Below, one piece after another: positions 22,254-34,342 of a DNA stretch of 64,000 nt. Position 1 is the stretch's first letter; each line of letters opens with the position of its first letter. The notes below the pieces were generated by a model that worked only from the letters and a program-made list of their open reading frames with translations, searched no databases and had not been told where the DNA came from. Both the position numbers and the translations under genes were made by a program. Location: NCBI GenBank assembly GCA_023159155.1, contig JAJNNX010000085.1, positions 32,513 through 96,512 on the forward strand, given 5' to 3'. Origin of the DNA: Ustulina deusta. Lineage: Eukaryota; Ascomycota; Sordariomycetes; Xylariales; Xylariaceae.

Positions 22254-23611
22254 ATGCCCGTACGTATGACTGCATTTCTCTCTGGCCGTTTGCTGTGCTG
22301 AGCCCGCTCGTGCTAACCCGGCTGCGAAATTAGATCGGCGACCTCCTCGCAGAGATATCCGGCGGGCAGCCGTCATCCGCCCCATCTCCCAAATCGGCAG
22401 CGCCATCGGGCATCAAGCGAAAGGCCGAGGATGGCTCGAACGGCACAACATCTACAAAGCTCACAAAGGCAAGACAGCCTGATGGATCTTACTCAACTAG
22501 TAAGGTGACCCGTGATGCGGAAGGCCGAGTTGTAGAGCGGTCGTACTCAGTATCGCGACCAGTGAAAGCTGCTGGCTCCGGCCACGCCGCCTCAATACAT
22601 TCCTCCACTCTTCCTCACCGCACCAGTTCGCCCTCGACCAACGGACGCTACGAGCCGTCTACGTCTACTAGTCAGCGCACAGCCTCGGTCTCGAACGCCA
22701 AGTTGCCTGCTACGTCCTCCGACACTACGCGGCCGAAACGCCCTTCAGAAGTAGCTAGTCGTCCGAAGCTGAACCAGCCTGCGTTGAATACTACCAAAGT
22801 GGCCCCATCCAAACCTTCTCCTACTACTCCGACTCTATCGCATCCATCGCGAGCACCTAAAAAGGGCTCATTCCAAGAGATAATGGCACGTGGGGCGAAA
22901 GCTCAAGAGGTTATGGGAAAAGTTGGTATGATTCAACACAAATCAACCGATAAAGCTACGACGAAGAAAGAACGTGAAACTGCCAAGCCAGAGCAAAAGA
23001 ACGGCATAGGCTCGGGTGCTAAGGGAAAGATGGGTACATCGTACGCCGGAACCGGGCGACCTTCTGGCACGCCAGGGCGTGATAACGGGCCTACAGGGCC
23101 ATCAGCACGTACGGTGTCACGAAATGGTCCCACAAAGGACGCAAAGACAGGTGGCAAGTTGAAACCGGCTTCTGCAGCAAATGACGTTCCCGAGAAGAAG
23201 GTGAAGAAATCCGCAACCGCAACAACTGGTTATGCGGGGACCGCACGCCCCCGTCCGGGAGCTGCGGCCAATAAGGGCCCGTCTCCTAGAGGTGACCAGC
23301 GTCCTAGACATGGTGGACTTCTTGAACCTCCACGAATGAGCCGCCGTAGTAAATATGAAGATGAGTACGACGAGGAGCTAGACGACTTTATCGATTATGA
23401 TGAAGAAGAAGAACAGGCTGTGGGTCCGCGGTATGACTACGACTCTGCTGGGTCAAGTGATATGGAAGCCGGGATGTCGGATATCGATACGGAGGAGAGA
23501 AGGGCTGAGCTGTATGCACGTGAGGAGGACAAACGCGAACAGGCCTTAGAAGAGAAACTGAAAAAAGAAAAAGAAGAGCGGAAGCGACGATGGACACAAG
23601 GAGGGCGATAA
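22254..23611 (+). CDS. SPT2: SPT2 chromatin protein (H3-H4 chaperone)
   Basis: Exons 22254..22259 and 22334..23611, 427 residues. The coding part of exon 1 is only ATG CCC, followed by GTACGT; exon 2 starts after TTAG with IGDLLAEISGGQ, so the N-terminus MPIGDLLAEI equals the MPISDLLA-type SPT2 start. The middle is a long Ser/Thr/Pro/Lys-rich disordered region. The C-terminal SPT2 domain is acidic then basic: DDFIDYDEEEEQAVGPRYDY, AGMSDIDTEERRAELYAREE, then a Lys/Glu helix ending ERKRRWTQGGR. Family knowledge: SPT2 binds histone H3-H4 and DNA and recycles histones during transcription. Annotations starting at the first long ORF (about 22505) lose about 60 residues. The CDS is confirmed in phase by the two-codon exon. 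Confidence 0.9.
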
Positions 23612-25649
23612 TGCTGTGGCGAAACCTACCTAGTACACGACTCACGAACATCTATCTTTCGGCGGCGTACGGCTGTGAGGGAGCGCTACGGTGAATTATA
23701 CCATATCCGCATCGTTTCATTCCTCTGATAGAGCGCTATATTGCATGAAACCCGGCGTTCGGGAGAGTTCATACCGGGCAACCATTGTCTCTTGGAAAGG
23801 TCAAAGAGCTTTTGTCTCAAGCATGTTTCAAATGGCGTTTGTGGATACATGGTCGGCGGACTGGGTGTCTTTCGCAACTTTTGCATGGCGTTTTTACTAA
23901 AAGACTGGAAATTTGTACATTGAATAATTTATCTCGCCACTTGATTGGCCCTGCAAGAGCGACATTTGAGTGCAACTGCCCCTATATTGGAGCCATATTC
24001 TATCCCAGGTTCCTTGTTATTCGGAAGACTGAATAGGGGATAAGCACTGCTTGTTTAGGTGGGTGTTCCGTTTCGCTGTCACATCTGTCACGTGCCTTGG
24101 ATGACTACACCCGGCTATGAACACGCTCACTACCTTTGCCACCAGCGATGAAATCTTGGTTTGAATTTAGGAATGATTGCCTAGACATTAATTTGGACAA
24201 GCCTCCCATACTGAATCACGTGTATATATATATAATATGAGACCAATGTTATTGATTAAGCCTAAGCCATGTACACATGTTCGCCTAGGCCTTCGCGAGG
24301 GAATGAAGAGAGGGAAAGGTCAGATGGGGACAAATCTAGTGATGATGATATTAACAAATAGAATTGCAGTCTAGTTCTCGCGGGAATAATCTTTTTCTCG
24401 AGGATACGCAGGAAAGTCCAGTGTTTGCCGACATGTTCCTAGCAACAGTGAATTCGAACATCCTAAAAGTTTCTTGACAGTGCATTACATTCCATTACGT
24501 CTTGATAACTAGACTATATTTTACTGCAGTTTCTTATCATGCCCTGGTTGGAATCTTGCCGTGGAGCCTAGCTATTCTGCAGTCTGTAGTCTGTCCAACA
24601 CTCCGGCCCGGAGTCAGGCCACTAGGCCTCCCCCTATCTAGCAGGTCAAGCACCAAACCCTGGCAGGCCATTTTATAGCCTGTGGTTTATTAGGAATTAC
24701 TGTCTGTCCAGGGGTTGAACCCCCTAATCCCGAATTCGCAACCGCAGCGCGTAGAGTAGCTAGGCTGTGTTTTGTATCATCCACAATTGTCATTATTTAC
24801 TTTTTTTCAAAAATTCTACACAGCCTGATACTATTCTTTCTTTCTTTCTTGTCTTTTATGATGACATTGAGGTAGCCCCCATGATATCATAGAAATGTAC
24901 CCTTGCAAAACAATATGTACAAAGCAACAGCGTGTTGTTTTGGGACACTAGAGTTGATCTGTTTTCGTCAAGTATTTCAATAGTAAATTACCCATTTCGT
25001 ACAAGACCAGCAGAAATAGTACCAGATATAGTAATGCCATAAAAAAAAGTACCGTCTCCCTCTATCGGCGCTTCGCTAATTATTCAAGAGGATGCAGCCG
25101 GTTTACAGAGGACAAATTGTTGTTGCTATGTAGTCAGTGTTCAGTGGTGTATATTGTTGATCCTATTTCAGCGTGCTGTAGAAGACCATAGCCTCTATGT
25201 TACCTAGTAGACTACCTGATTCCATATCCGATGCTTTCAGCTGCTCAAACCTGGAGATGCCTCTACCACTGAATCAATTGGTCATATGGCCACATTCATG
25301 ACTCGACTGACATGTAAGATATCATGTTTAGGTACCTCGGTACTCCTTCCCAAATATTGAATGAAGAAAAAACTATTAGACGGTTTGTGGGTGCCTAGGT
25401 TACGCCTTTAGTACCGCTATCGGAGAGGGGGACTGTTCTGAGTCTATTCACACACACCCACATAACTAATTTAATATTCACTGCCCCAAAAGCTGCATTG
25501 TCCCTAAAAACCTTTTCTCCTCAAGGATTCAACAAGCACTTCCTTTCTTTCTGGCATTGCCAGATAGGTTATCTTGCTTGGCTTTCGCCTCTCACATCAG
25601 CCTTCTCCTCTTCTTGATCCCTTCCTGCACCCATCCCACCCACGCAACC
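23612..25649. other. 2-kb spacer between SPT2 and the Cys/His-rich gene
   Basis: Short ORFs only. Contains a TATATATATATAAT run near 24225, a TTCTTTC repeat near 24838 and a self-complementary stretch GGGGTTGAACCCCC near 24712. AT content rises toward 24,800-25,050. A run of pyrimidines just before 25650 suits a leader. No gene or RNA supported. Confidence 0.4.
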
Positions 25650-26149
25650 ATGGACAACAAATCCGCTCCTCATCAGGAGCCGGGACTTACGATGGATCGC
25701 CCTCAGCAGTCTGACGGCAACGGGACTGAAAGCCCAGGACACCAGGTCAACCAGAACATGCGCCCCCGAGAAGAGGCCGAGCTCGAGGAGAGTAAGCTTG
25801 ACTACGAAGTCCGCGTTACCCCCGAATTCCTCCAGAAGTTCAACGAGGAGAACCACGCCGGCCGAATCCCGCCCGACCCCAGCGTCTTGCCCGCCAAATT
25901 CCTCTGCATCCACTGCAACATGATCGTCGGGCGGAAGAAGGACGCCTCTCCCTTCGATTGCTAGAGTACGTATTACCAAAAGCGGGGGCAACCCAGAACC
26001 GCAAAACCCCCCCGGCCAGAGCACCCACCAACTAAATAGAAACTGCCTCCCTTTATACTAAAACTTTGGCAGAGCACGAGGGAGTCCTCCAAAAGCCGGG
26101 CAAGATGATCATGCGAGGGTCGCGTTTCAGCGCCGGGGATTACGAGATG

Positions 26150-26193
<44 letters not shown>

Positions 26194-26428
26194 CGTGCTG
26201 AGATGGAGCTGCTGTGACCGACGGGAAGACGAGGTGCCGCGCGCGGATTGGTGGAACGTCAAGTTCAGCCGAGGCGACCCGAAGTTGAGGGAGGGGGTCC
26301 GCGACCCGCCGAAGCCTCCCTGCCCGCCGACCTTTCACGAGCACGAGAAGGGCGCCGCGGGATGGCCTGGCTGGTTTCAATCCGTGGACGGCAAGGTTTC
26401 TAAGTACGAGTGGCGGGGAAACTATTAG
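25650..26428 (+). pseudogene. Small Cys/His-rich (CHORD-like) protein gene interrupted by one in-frame TAG
   Basis: Two exons, 25650..25965 and 26073..26428. The intron (GTACGT...TTGGCAG) joins in phase, but the codon just before the junction, 25962..25964, is TAG. Reading through gives FDC-stop-KHEGVLQKPGKM. Exon 1 contributes CIHCNMIVGRKK; exon 2 contributes a 13-Asp run, WSCCDRRE, ADWWNVKF and GAAGWPGWF. The C-x2-C ... DC-x2-H ... WSCC spacing resembles a CHORD-type zinc-binding module, but I cannot place the family firmly. A single CAG-to-TAG change would explain the stop. Alternatives: a real 104-residue protein ending at the TAG, or a base error. The intact splice signals and in-phase second exon favour recent inactivation or error. 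Confidence 0.5.
26153..26191 (+). repeat. (GAC)13 trinucleotide repeat encoding poly-Asp
   Basis: Thirteen GAC codons in a row in exon 2 of the Cys/His-rich gene. A pure triplet run is expected to vary in length between strains. Confidence 0.95.
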
Positions 26429-27288
26429 TTGCACGAATTGCCCGTGTAACAATCGGACGTATCCTTTGAGCCTGGTGGTGCTTCATCGGAACTAGCTCGA
26501 CGCCGTGTGGAATGGTACGATGGGGGTAGGGTCTTGATATGTTGGACCCCCTTGGCTGTGAAGTCGAGGTATAATTCATGTTTCGAGGCTGGTTCGAAAT
26601 CTCCGGGCCATGTGGTCTAAACTAGTTTAGAGGATATCTCCAATGTCGTCCGGCACTGAATTCTGTTCGAGTACGAGAGGGCATTTACCACGAAAGCGCA
26701 CAAGTCAAATCTTCCTGTTGAGGATATGCTGCAGCTAGCCGAAGTGGTAGCCATGCTTGTAAAATAGCAGCGGGCTATGAAAGACCACCCAATAATGAAA
26801 CTTCATCATACTATTCCCATTTCTATTCCCATGCGAAAATCGTGCTTTCATCATTGAACTAATACATGTACGTGCTTCTTCGAATCTCTCAACAGAGACA
26901 AAAACAGGTTAACAAGCCGCAATGTCACATGGATAAAGACTTAGAGGAACAGGGAGAGACCAAACGTTCACTAGACGTAATATATCAAGTAGGCGATGCT
27001 CAGTAGCATACCGGGAAAGCATGTAGCAAGCATAGATCGGTGAGCACATCTCAATGAACCCACAGTCTACCATAAGGGTCACCATATATATATGGGATCT
27101 GGTACAACATGATAAAACTTTTGCTCCCAACTCCACCGCAAGCCGGTCGTGAGTAAATGGCGAAAAGTCAGCGAAAAGCAATATCCATTTCCAGATGCAG
27201 CGAACATAAATATCTGACCAGAAAGTCGATCTTCTAGCCGAAGGAGATGCTCGCGGGATAAATTCGGTAACTAGCGAGGCCGAATATC
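26429..27288. other. Spacer between the Cys/His-rich gene and PARP 3' end
   Basis: About 860 bp of convergent 3' flanks. One 90-residue minus-strand ORF (26,909-27,181) has no motif. Nothing else supported. Confidence 0.4.
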
Positions 27289-30142
27289 CTACATTCTAAC
27301 TCGCAAGAGATATCGCAGCCGTACTTGTGAGACATCATAACATATGTACTCATTGTATTGGAGGTATGCGTTTTGAACATTCGTTGGTCCTGGTTTGGCA
27401 GTCGTATCGGGCACTACAGTGTATGAAATTAGTGTAAATACTTTAAGGATGACCATACGGCGGCGGCAACCGGAGATGATAGAGTGCATTCATGTCGTCT
27501 GGTCTAATAACCAAGGGACTCGAATGTAGCAAAATCTTGATACTTAGTAGGTCCTCTACTGTTTTCTGGGATATTGGTATAATCAGGTTAGAAGGTGTCG
27601 GTTGACTTACTTTTGATACCCTTTAGGGACGGGTGGACACATTCTGCATCCTTCCATTTACTGGGCCCAGTCATACCTTGGCCCCATGTTGACAGCATGC
27701 TATTTGCTTTGGCGGTCTCGCCAGCGTTATACGATGCATTTGTCAGAGTTTGTAAGGGATCACCTAGCTCGGCCTCACATAGAAGCAAAAGGGCGTGTCC
27801 GTTGGAAATATATGGGCAGCAGTAGTTGGCAGACTATTTGAACTGTTAGTTGATATCACGGGTTTGAAAGGTCCAATATTCTCACTTTAGAAGACATATC
27901 AGCTAAGTAGATTCCCTTTCCAAACATCTGGCGAATAAGAGGTTAGTATATGTCTTCGGACGATAGATACCTGACTTGTAACGCTGAGAAAGGAGCCGGA
28001 GAACAAAGGGTCGCTCATCTTAGACATAGAGCAGAGGAGATACACGTACTGTACGCAAATTAGCATCAAGGATCGTGAAATACAACCTCGGAAATCCTGA
28101 TTTGATGGGGTATTCTATACGTACCATAGCCAGAGACTGGAGCTTCTGGCGGCGCGATCCGGAGCCCTTGACTCAAAATACCACCGAAATTGGTGCAACG
28201 CTAGAATAATTTGAGACGTTAGGAATTACTGTTCATGGCAAGGAACTAACCCATTCCCGAGGTTCGAAGAGGATGCGGGAGTCAAAGGTTTTTCGACTCG
28301 GGAAACAGAAGACTTAGGAATACGTACCGAGCCGTGCCATAGGAGACGTCGATCGCGAGGAGTTTTGTGAGATGCATCAAATCGGCCGAACTCGCCGTCT
28401 CGCTCGATCCGAAAGATTTGTTGTATTTGGTAATTGGCATTATGAGTCACCCCTCGCGTGTCCATCAAGTAGCTTTTCAGCTCAATAAACTCTTGGCTAT
28501 CGTTATTTAGCGGTGTCACTACTCCGGTGTTAGCAAAAAGGGCCCTTGACTCCAGTTGCTGCAATAACTAGGGGTAGAGAAAGGAATAAGCTGGACTTAC
28601 TTTCACTCAGGCAGAGCCCTCGGAACTGGCGGTCAAGCTCGTTGATCTCTTCTTTCTTATCAGCTTTCATCAATAGCGCCGCATCCTTCATGTCTCCCAA
28701 GCTCTCTAGAAGTTCTATTTCTTTCTTGAGCATTGTCTGGGTCTGAATAACTGGTGGTCGGTTACGACCGAAGGAATGTGGGATGATGGTAAAGAAAAGG
28801 TTTGATAGTTGCTCGGCTGCTTGGGGGAAGCTAGTTCCATACTGGGAAGCAGCGAGAGACGGGTCGTCTAACAGGGCCGATAGATCTTTCAATGCCTGAA
28901 AGCCCCGAGAGATCATCGCTTTGCTAAGTTTGCCAAGGGGTAGCTTAGCCGAATCGTAGTTGAGATCCGACATTGCATTAGTAAAGTACTCCTGGTTGAA
29001 GATGAGCTGCATCAGCGCCTGGACAGGCTTTGACAACTTCGATTCTAGCTCTTCTTCTTTCTTGACTTCTGGTTTGACTTCATCCGGGCTTTCATCATCT
29101 TCCGAGTCGGGTTCGTAGGACTTTTCGATGAAGGCGTACTTGCCAGGCTTTGGTTGATCGCCACGATTATTCCACGACAAGCCTGACTTGGATTTGAATT
29201 TGTCGTTGAATTGTTTCAAGGCGTCCTCTAAGGAACCGGACCCGATTGCTTTGGACTGGCCGTATTCGCCCACGCGACCCCATCGTGTCCACGTTTTGTA
29301 ATCACCAACAACAGAACGCAGTAGCTAAGGATTGCGTTAGTATGATGCAAAGAGTGGAAATATTGGGGGGTGAGTGTGGTATGGCTGCTATAGTAACAGA
29401 TATAGGAGTGCACGCTAACAAGGGGCTTTGGTTACATGAATAGGATGAGGTAAGTATACAGTAGACGGCTATGTAAACTTACTTGAACGCGATAGAACTT
29501 ATTGTTGTTGTTACTGGCGTTTGTCTGGTTTAGCGAAGCGTCATAAATGACGCCGCTGTCATCAATATATACTTCATAATTGACCAATTCACGCTCCGCA
29601 CCCTCATCGATGGGGATTTTCACGTCGAGGGACTTGGCAATTTGGCCCTCGGCAACCTTCGCCTCAGACTCTCGCTCCTTGGATTCATCGTCACCGGCCT
29701 TGCCCTTCTTCTTAGGTTGTGATGGTTGATTGTCATCGCTGTCATTCTGGCATGTCGGTCGTTTACGAGAGCTTTTCGGCCGGGTAGAACCGTTAGAGCC
29801 GTCAGCCTGGGGTTGGGATTGAGAGGTGAAGCTATAGGCATCCTCTTTTAGGTGTGTATTCTTGGCAGAACAGTCTCCGAGCCACTCGAAGGTGACGATG
29901 GGGATGCCATTTGCTTGGGCAGACTTGACCTTGGCTGATGGCTTCTGGTAGTCTGCCTCGGTGGTGACGAGATGAGTGGTAGAAGCCGAGACAGATTTGG
30001 CTATGACACCACCCAATGGCACGATGAAATCCTTCTCAATGGAGGCTTGGGTGCGGTTAGGGATAGAGCCGCTGATAGCTATGCTCAGCCCCGTGAACGG
30101 AGGAGTCACAGGAGCAGCGGCTTTCTTCTTGCGTGGGGGCAT
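27289..30142 (-). CDS. Poly(ADP-ribose) polymerase, BRCT-WGR-PARP architecture
   Basis: Seven exons on the minus strand: 29483..30142, 28601..29324, 28328..28518, 28126..28200, 27886..27927, 27611..27833, 27289..27413; 679 residues. After a basic [11 protein letters not shown] start, a BRCT domain spans about residues 15-105 ([10 protein letters not shown] ... [13 protein letters not shown]). A Lys/Ser-rich nuclear linker follows, then a WGR domain ([17 protein letters not shown] ... [15 protein letters not shown]). The helical regulatory domain covers about 315-460 and the catalytic domain the rest: [49 protein letters not shown] and [19 protein letters not shown]. The His-Tyr-Glu triad (WHGS, SANYC, NEY) is intact. 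Family knowledge: fungal PARP1-type enzymes modify proteins at DNA breaks. The GY|MFGKG junction needs a twin intron. No zinc fingers are present, as usual in fungi. Confidence 0.94.
27928..28125 (-). other. [D1,2] spliceosomal twin intron (stwintron) in the PARP gene
   Basis: Exon 4 must end at TAT (28126; Gly-Tyr) because the next exon starts ATG TTT GGA (Met-Phe-Gly). Between them stands G 28125 followed by GTACGT. An internal intron 28049..28124 (GTACGT...TGCTAAT...GTACAG, 76 nt) can be removed; the stranded G then precedes TACGTG, making donor GTACGTG. The external intron ends ...ATACTAACC...CGCCAG at 27928. One-step splicing at 28124 shifts the frame and gives a stop within a dozen codons. 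Confidence 0.85.
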
Positions 30143-32432
30143 GGCTGATCAGGTAAGGCTGGAGAAGGGGGATCGTGAAGGTGGCGTGGATGAGATGAGA
30201 TGAGATGAGAGCTTGGTGCAGGCAAGTGTAGATTAATGAATAAGGCTGAAAGAGAACAAAGGGAGGGAGATGTATGTATGAAGGATGATATGGTGATAAA
30301 AAGACACCGAAGTTGCGAAGCTTTAGCTTTAGGTTTGCTGGGGAAGTGGAGAGGTTCAAGTGAGATGAGATGGTGCAGCTTTAATCTTCAGAGCCGATGA
30401 GTTCAAGGTTTGGCTGGGCTGAATTGAGTTAAATATCTTGAAAGAGCGCGTTGTTGGTTCTTAGGCAACCACGCCTTCCCCAGACACCAAATATCCCTGA
30501 CGGGTGAGAGACGCGAAAGCACGTGCCATACAAAGTACTGACGTTAGGAATTAGCAGTCGATAGGTACATCGAGATAATTCTACTATGTATCTAGGCAGT
30601 GTAGGCTTTTACACCAAAAAGGCGACTGAGGCTGAAAATAGTGGAGGACAGCTCAACCAGTCCCTCTTGGCACTTGCCTTCTGCCTCTCGAGTCTCCATC
30701 CGATCTCAAGGCAGCAAGTGTTGCCTGAGCCGACTTGGCTTACCACAATCAAAATACCTATTTACTATTTATATGCTACTAGGTATATTTGCTGTCCAGT
30801 CCTCTCACTGTTCCTTTCATACACCCACTCACTACCTAATTGGAATGCGGTGAGCAATTAATCAAGGCCAAAAATAGGTATAGTGGCCAATAGCTACTGA
30901 TTTATGAGATATTGTAGGTGTAGATATGGCAGACGGGCATGGCATTCGTGTTGATAATGTTGCAAAATCTGCTGCTTGGTTTTTGTCTTCCCGCTTGCTT
31001 GATGCTCGATGCAAGATGCCTCATGTTTTGTTAGGAGCTCGACATAATATGCAGTTCTGTCTTCAGAATGTCCTGCGACAAAGGAACCGTACCTTATCCA
31101 GACCCTCACACGGTGGATTCTTCACCGCCATGCCGCGATTTCTAGTTAGCCGATTCAAAATCACTCAGTTGACTCGATGCTTTCTCGTGAGAGGATTGAC
31201 ACCTGAGATAACAGATTGTTGAAATTGCAAAGATTGCGAAGGACAAAGACGCTAGGTGTCTCGTGCCCTCCGGTTGAAAACATAGTGCCGACAGTGTCCA
31301 GGGCCTAAGAAGCTAGAGGAGCTCTCCTTACCTGTACTGACCTAGTATCCAGTGGCCTGACCTCCGCTAGCGCATTTAGGAGGTCCGCTACGCAGGTACT
31401 CAGTGCCCCCAGATTCCGGCTCTTCGACATGGGACCAAGACACCAAGACACCAAGACCAGACACCTTTGACAATGAGACAACTCCTTGGGATCAGCAACA
31501 AAGTCCCTGTTACATAGAAGCCAGCGTTGTATCATTCCAGCGAGCAAAAGATTGTGCGAATGACAGATTGTTTTGATTGGCTGTCGAAGTGTGTTTCCGC
31601 GTCGCGGAATTGCCCGGGTGCCATGGAAGACGGTGGTTGACAGCGACGAGAGAGATAGAATCTACATCCGAGTTGATAAGAGTGAAGTGTTTAAAGTGTT
31701 GCTCGATGAGATCGAGTAATGCTATCTAGCTTGCGGGGGTTTATCTGCCGGGGCAGATCTTCGATAAGCCAAGCCCGATCCACTTCAGCGATTTTTGCGG
31801 GGCTCTTGACGTCGAACCCTGGCCACTAAGCCGTTGGCGGCTGCTGAACAGGCAATCATGTGCATTTTCCTTGTGGCTCACCTACATTTCTCAAGCAGGC
31901 TCTTCGCCATCGACCAATGAGGGCCGTGTCTCGCTACGGTGATGCCGAAGCCATACGGCTACCAACATGGGTCCCCCGTCATCTGGCCGTCACAAACTAA
32001 CGAGATAACCTCGAGATCTGTGGTGTGCGGGAAGAAAGCTAGGCTGCGTGCTTTGATAGTCCCGATCCTGACGAGCATCGAGGTCGTACGACAGACACAG
32101 CCAGGGTGCTGCTTTGATTTGCTCGTGTCTTATACCTTATATATATCCTGCAGTTCCCATCGCAGCTCTTGATGTGCTTCGGTACTACTCTGCTGCATCA
32201 TAATCATACCCTACCCAGCCACTGATATCATCGTTATTGGCGCAGCATTAGGGTTTCCGGTGCGGCAAAGCTTGCAGCACCTATATACCACCCTTGTTCC
32301 TCGGTTCAGTCACAACAGCCTCCCAGCTGCCAAGTCTGGTCAACACACGACAGCTTTTACCAAAAGCTTACTCGACAGAAACACTTGTGAAAATCTCACT
32401 TTGATGTCCCGTGGGGACCCCAGAAGACGACA
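30143..32432. promoter_or_regulatory. Divergent upstream region PARP / NCS1 permease
   Basis: 2.3 kb. Overlapping ORFs on both strands (all below 105 residues) lack motifs. GATGAGATGAGATGAGA repeats lie near 30190 in the PARP leader. The 31,900-32,400 stretch nearest the permease contains GATA-type sites (AGATAA near 32002), which would suit a nitrogen-regulated permease; this is suggestion only. Confidence 0.4.
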
Positions 32433-34342
32433 ATGCAAAGGTTACATGCTTCTCGGGCCAGGTCATGGATTGAAAAGGTCTCGGTGGATAACGAGGAGGG
32501 CCTCTCCACATCCCAGCTCATGGTAAAGTGGTCCCCCTCTCACTCCCGTCCTGGTAGCCCATCCACGGTGTCTTGGTGAGCACGTGCTCGCCCGTCGTGT
32601 GTGAGAAGATGTGCGACCATGCCGGCACGAAACCTAGGCTAACATCCGTAACTGAACTACATAGTTGACGAATAATGACCTCAAACCCGTCGAGCCGGCC
32701 CGGAGGCAGTGGGGGCCGTGGAACTTCGTCGGTTTTTGGGTTGCTGACTCGTTCAATATCAATACGTGGATGATTAGTTCTGCCAGTATCGTGAGTGGTT
32801 TGTCATGGTGGCAAGCATGGCTCAGTGTCTGGCTTGGTTACGCTATCGCTGGTGCCTTCGTGTGCGCGACGGGACGCATTGGCGCGACCTACCATATCGG
32901 GTTTCCCGTCGTCAACCGTGCTAGTTTCGGTATCTGGGGCAGTCTATGGCCGGTTCTAAATCGCGCTGTTCTGGCAGCTTTCTGGTACGGCGTTCAAGCT
33001 TACATCGGAGGGCACTGCGTCTACCTCATGATTAGGAGCATTTGGCCCTCCTGGGATCGAAATACCATTCACAACACATTCCCCGCTGACTCGGGCACTA
33101 CGACTGCCGACTACGCATCCTTCTTCATCTTTTGGCTGGTCTCGCTTCCCGCTATCTGGTTCCCCGTCCACAAGGTCCGTCATCTATTCACCGTGAAGGC
33201 ATACTTTGTTCCCACTGCGGGCATTGCATTCTTCATCTGGGCCCTGGTGAGAGCTGGGGGTACTGGTCCCATTGTCCACCAGCCAGCCAAATTACAGGGC
33301 AGCGATCTAGCTTGGGAGTTTGTGAAGGGCGTCTTGAGTTCCATTTCTAACTTCGCCACGCTCATCGTCAACGATCCGGATTTCTCGCGTTTCGCTGGCA
33401 AACCTCGTGACGCACTTTGGTCCCAATTATTGACCATCCCCATCGGCTTCGCGGTGACCTCTTTCGTAGGCATCTTCGTCTCGTCCAGCTCCGTCATCAT
33501 CTACCCTGGCACGGAGCCGATCTGGGATCCTCTAGATCTGCTCGAAAGGTTCATGTGAGTCACCAAGAAATGGTTGTGTCGGTGAGATCGAGGCTAATAA
33601 ATCGGTTTTTAGTGATGACGGTGGTTCTGCACAGCGCTTTGGTGTGTTCGTCATTGCCCTCGCCTTCGCGCTGGCACAGCTAGGCACCAATATTGCTGCG
33701 AACTCTATCTCCGCTGGCACCGACTTCACGGCATTGCTGCCACGGTTTGTCAATATTCGACGAGGTGGATATCTGTGTGCGGTTATCGGTCTTGCGCTTT
33801 GTCCCTACCAGTTCCTATCATCGTCAAACAATTTCGAAAATTATCTGTCGGCATATTCTGTGTTCTTGAGCTCTATCGCTGGCGTCATGGTTAGCGATTA
33901 TTATTTCGTGCGTCGTGGTTATCTTGGAGTCAAGGAACTCTACGACGCACGCCGCAGTGGCCCGTACTACTTTTATTTTGGTTTCAATTGGCGCGCATAC
34001 GCGGGCTACCTCGCCGGTATCCTGATCAACATCGTAGGATTCGTCGGCGCCGTCACCAGCCATAAGGTGCCTATAGGCGCTACCTACATATACAATGTCA
34101 ACTTTTTCGCCGGGTTCATTGTAGCAGCTGCGGTGTACTGGATCTGCTGCAAATTCTTCCCAGTGCCAGCTTGCAGCGACACATGGCTTGAAGTTGGAGA
34201 CCAGATCAATGAGGTTACCCTCGCATACGATGGCAACACCAGCGCTGCTGGTAGCATCGCCGGCAGCGGTGAGCCGCGCAAGATCGACGAGGAGACTGGT
34301 CTAGACGGAAAAAACGTCAACGGATATCGTACCATGGAATGA
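32433..34342 (+). CDS. NCS1-family permease (Fur-type, uracil/allantoin/uridine-like)
   Basis: Three exons: 32433..32522, 32665..33554, 33613..34342; 569 residues. The start is the ATG opening MQRLHASRARSWIEKVSVDN; exon 1 ends CTC ATG|GTAAAG and joins LTNNDLKPVEPARRQWGPWN. The second junction (AT|T) restores RFIDDGGSAQRFGVF. Seen: about 12 hydrophobic segments and the NCS1 signatures WVADSFNINTWMISSASIV, GATYHIGFPVVNRASFGIWG, FATLIVNDPDFSRFAG and SDYYFVRRGYL. Family knowledge: Fur-type NCS1 proteins are proton symporters for uracil, allantoin, uridine or related compounds at the plasma membrane; NDPDFSRF lies in the substrate-determining TM8 region. The exact substrate cannot be read from sequence alone. 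Length is normal for the family. Confidence 0.93.

Noticed and set aside
24700..24745. GGGGTTGAACCCCC, resembling a tRNA T-arm
   Set aside because: No A-box at the proper distance and no cloverleaf could be built around it.
27960..28000. An 8-nt microexon as an alternative repair of the PARP frame
   Set aside because: It adds three residues inside the strictly conserved GYMFGKG motif and uses a weak donor; the stwintron needs no change to the motif.
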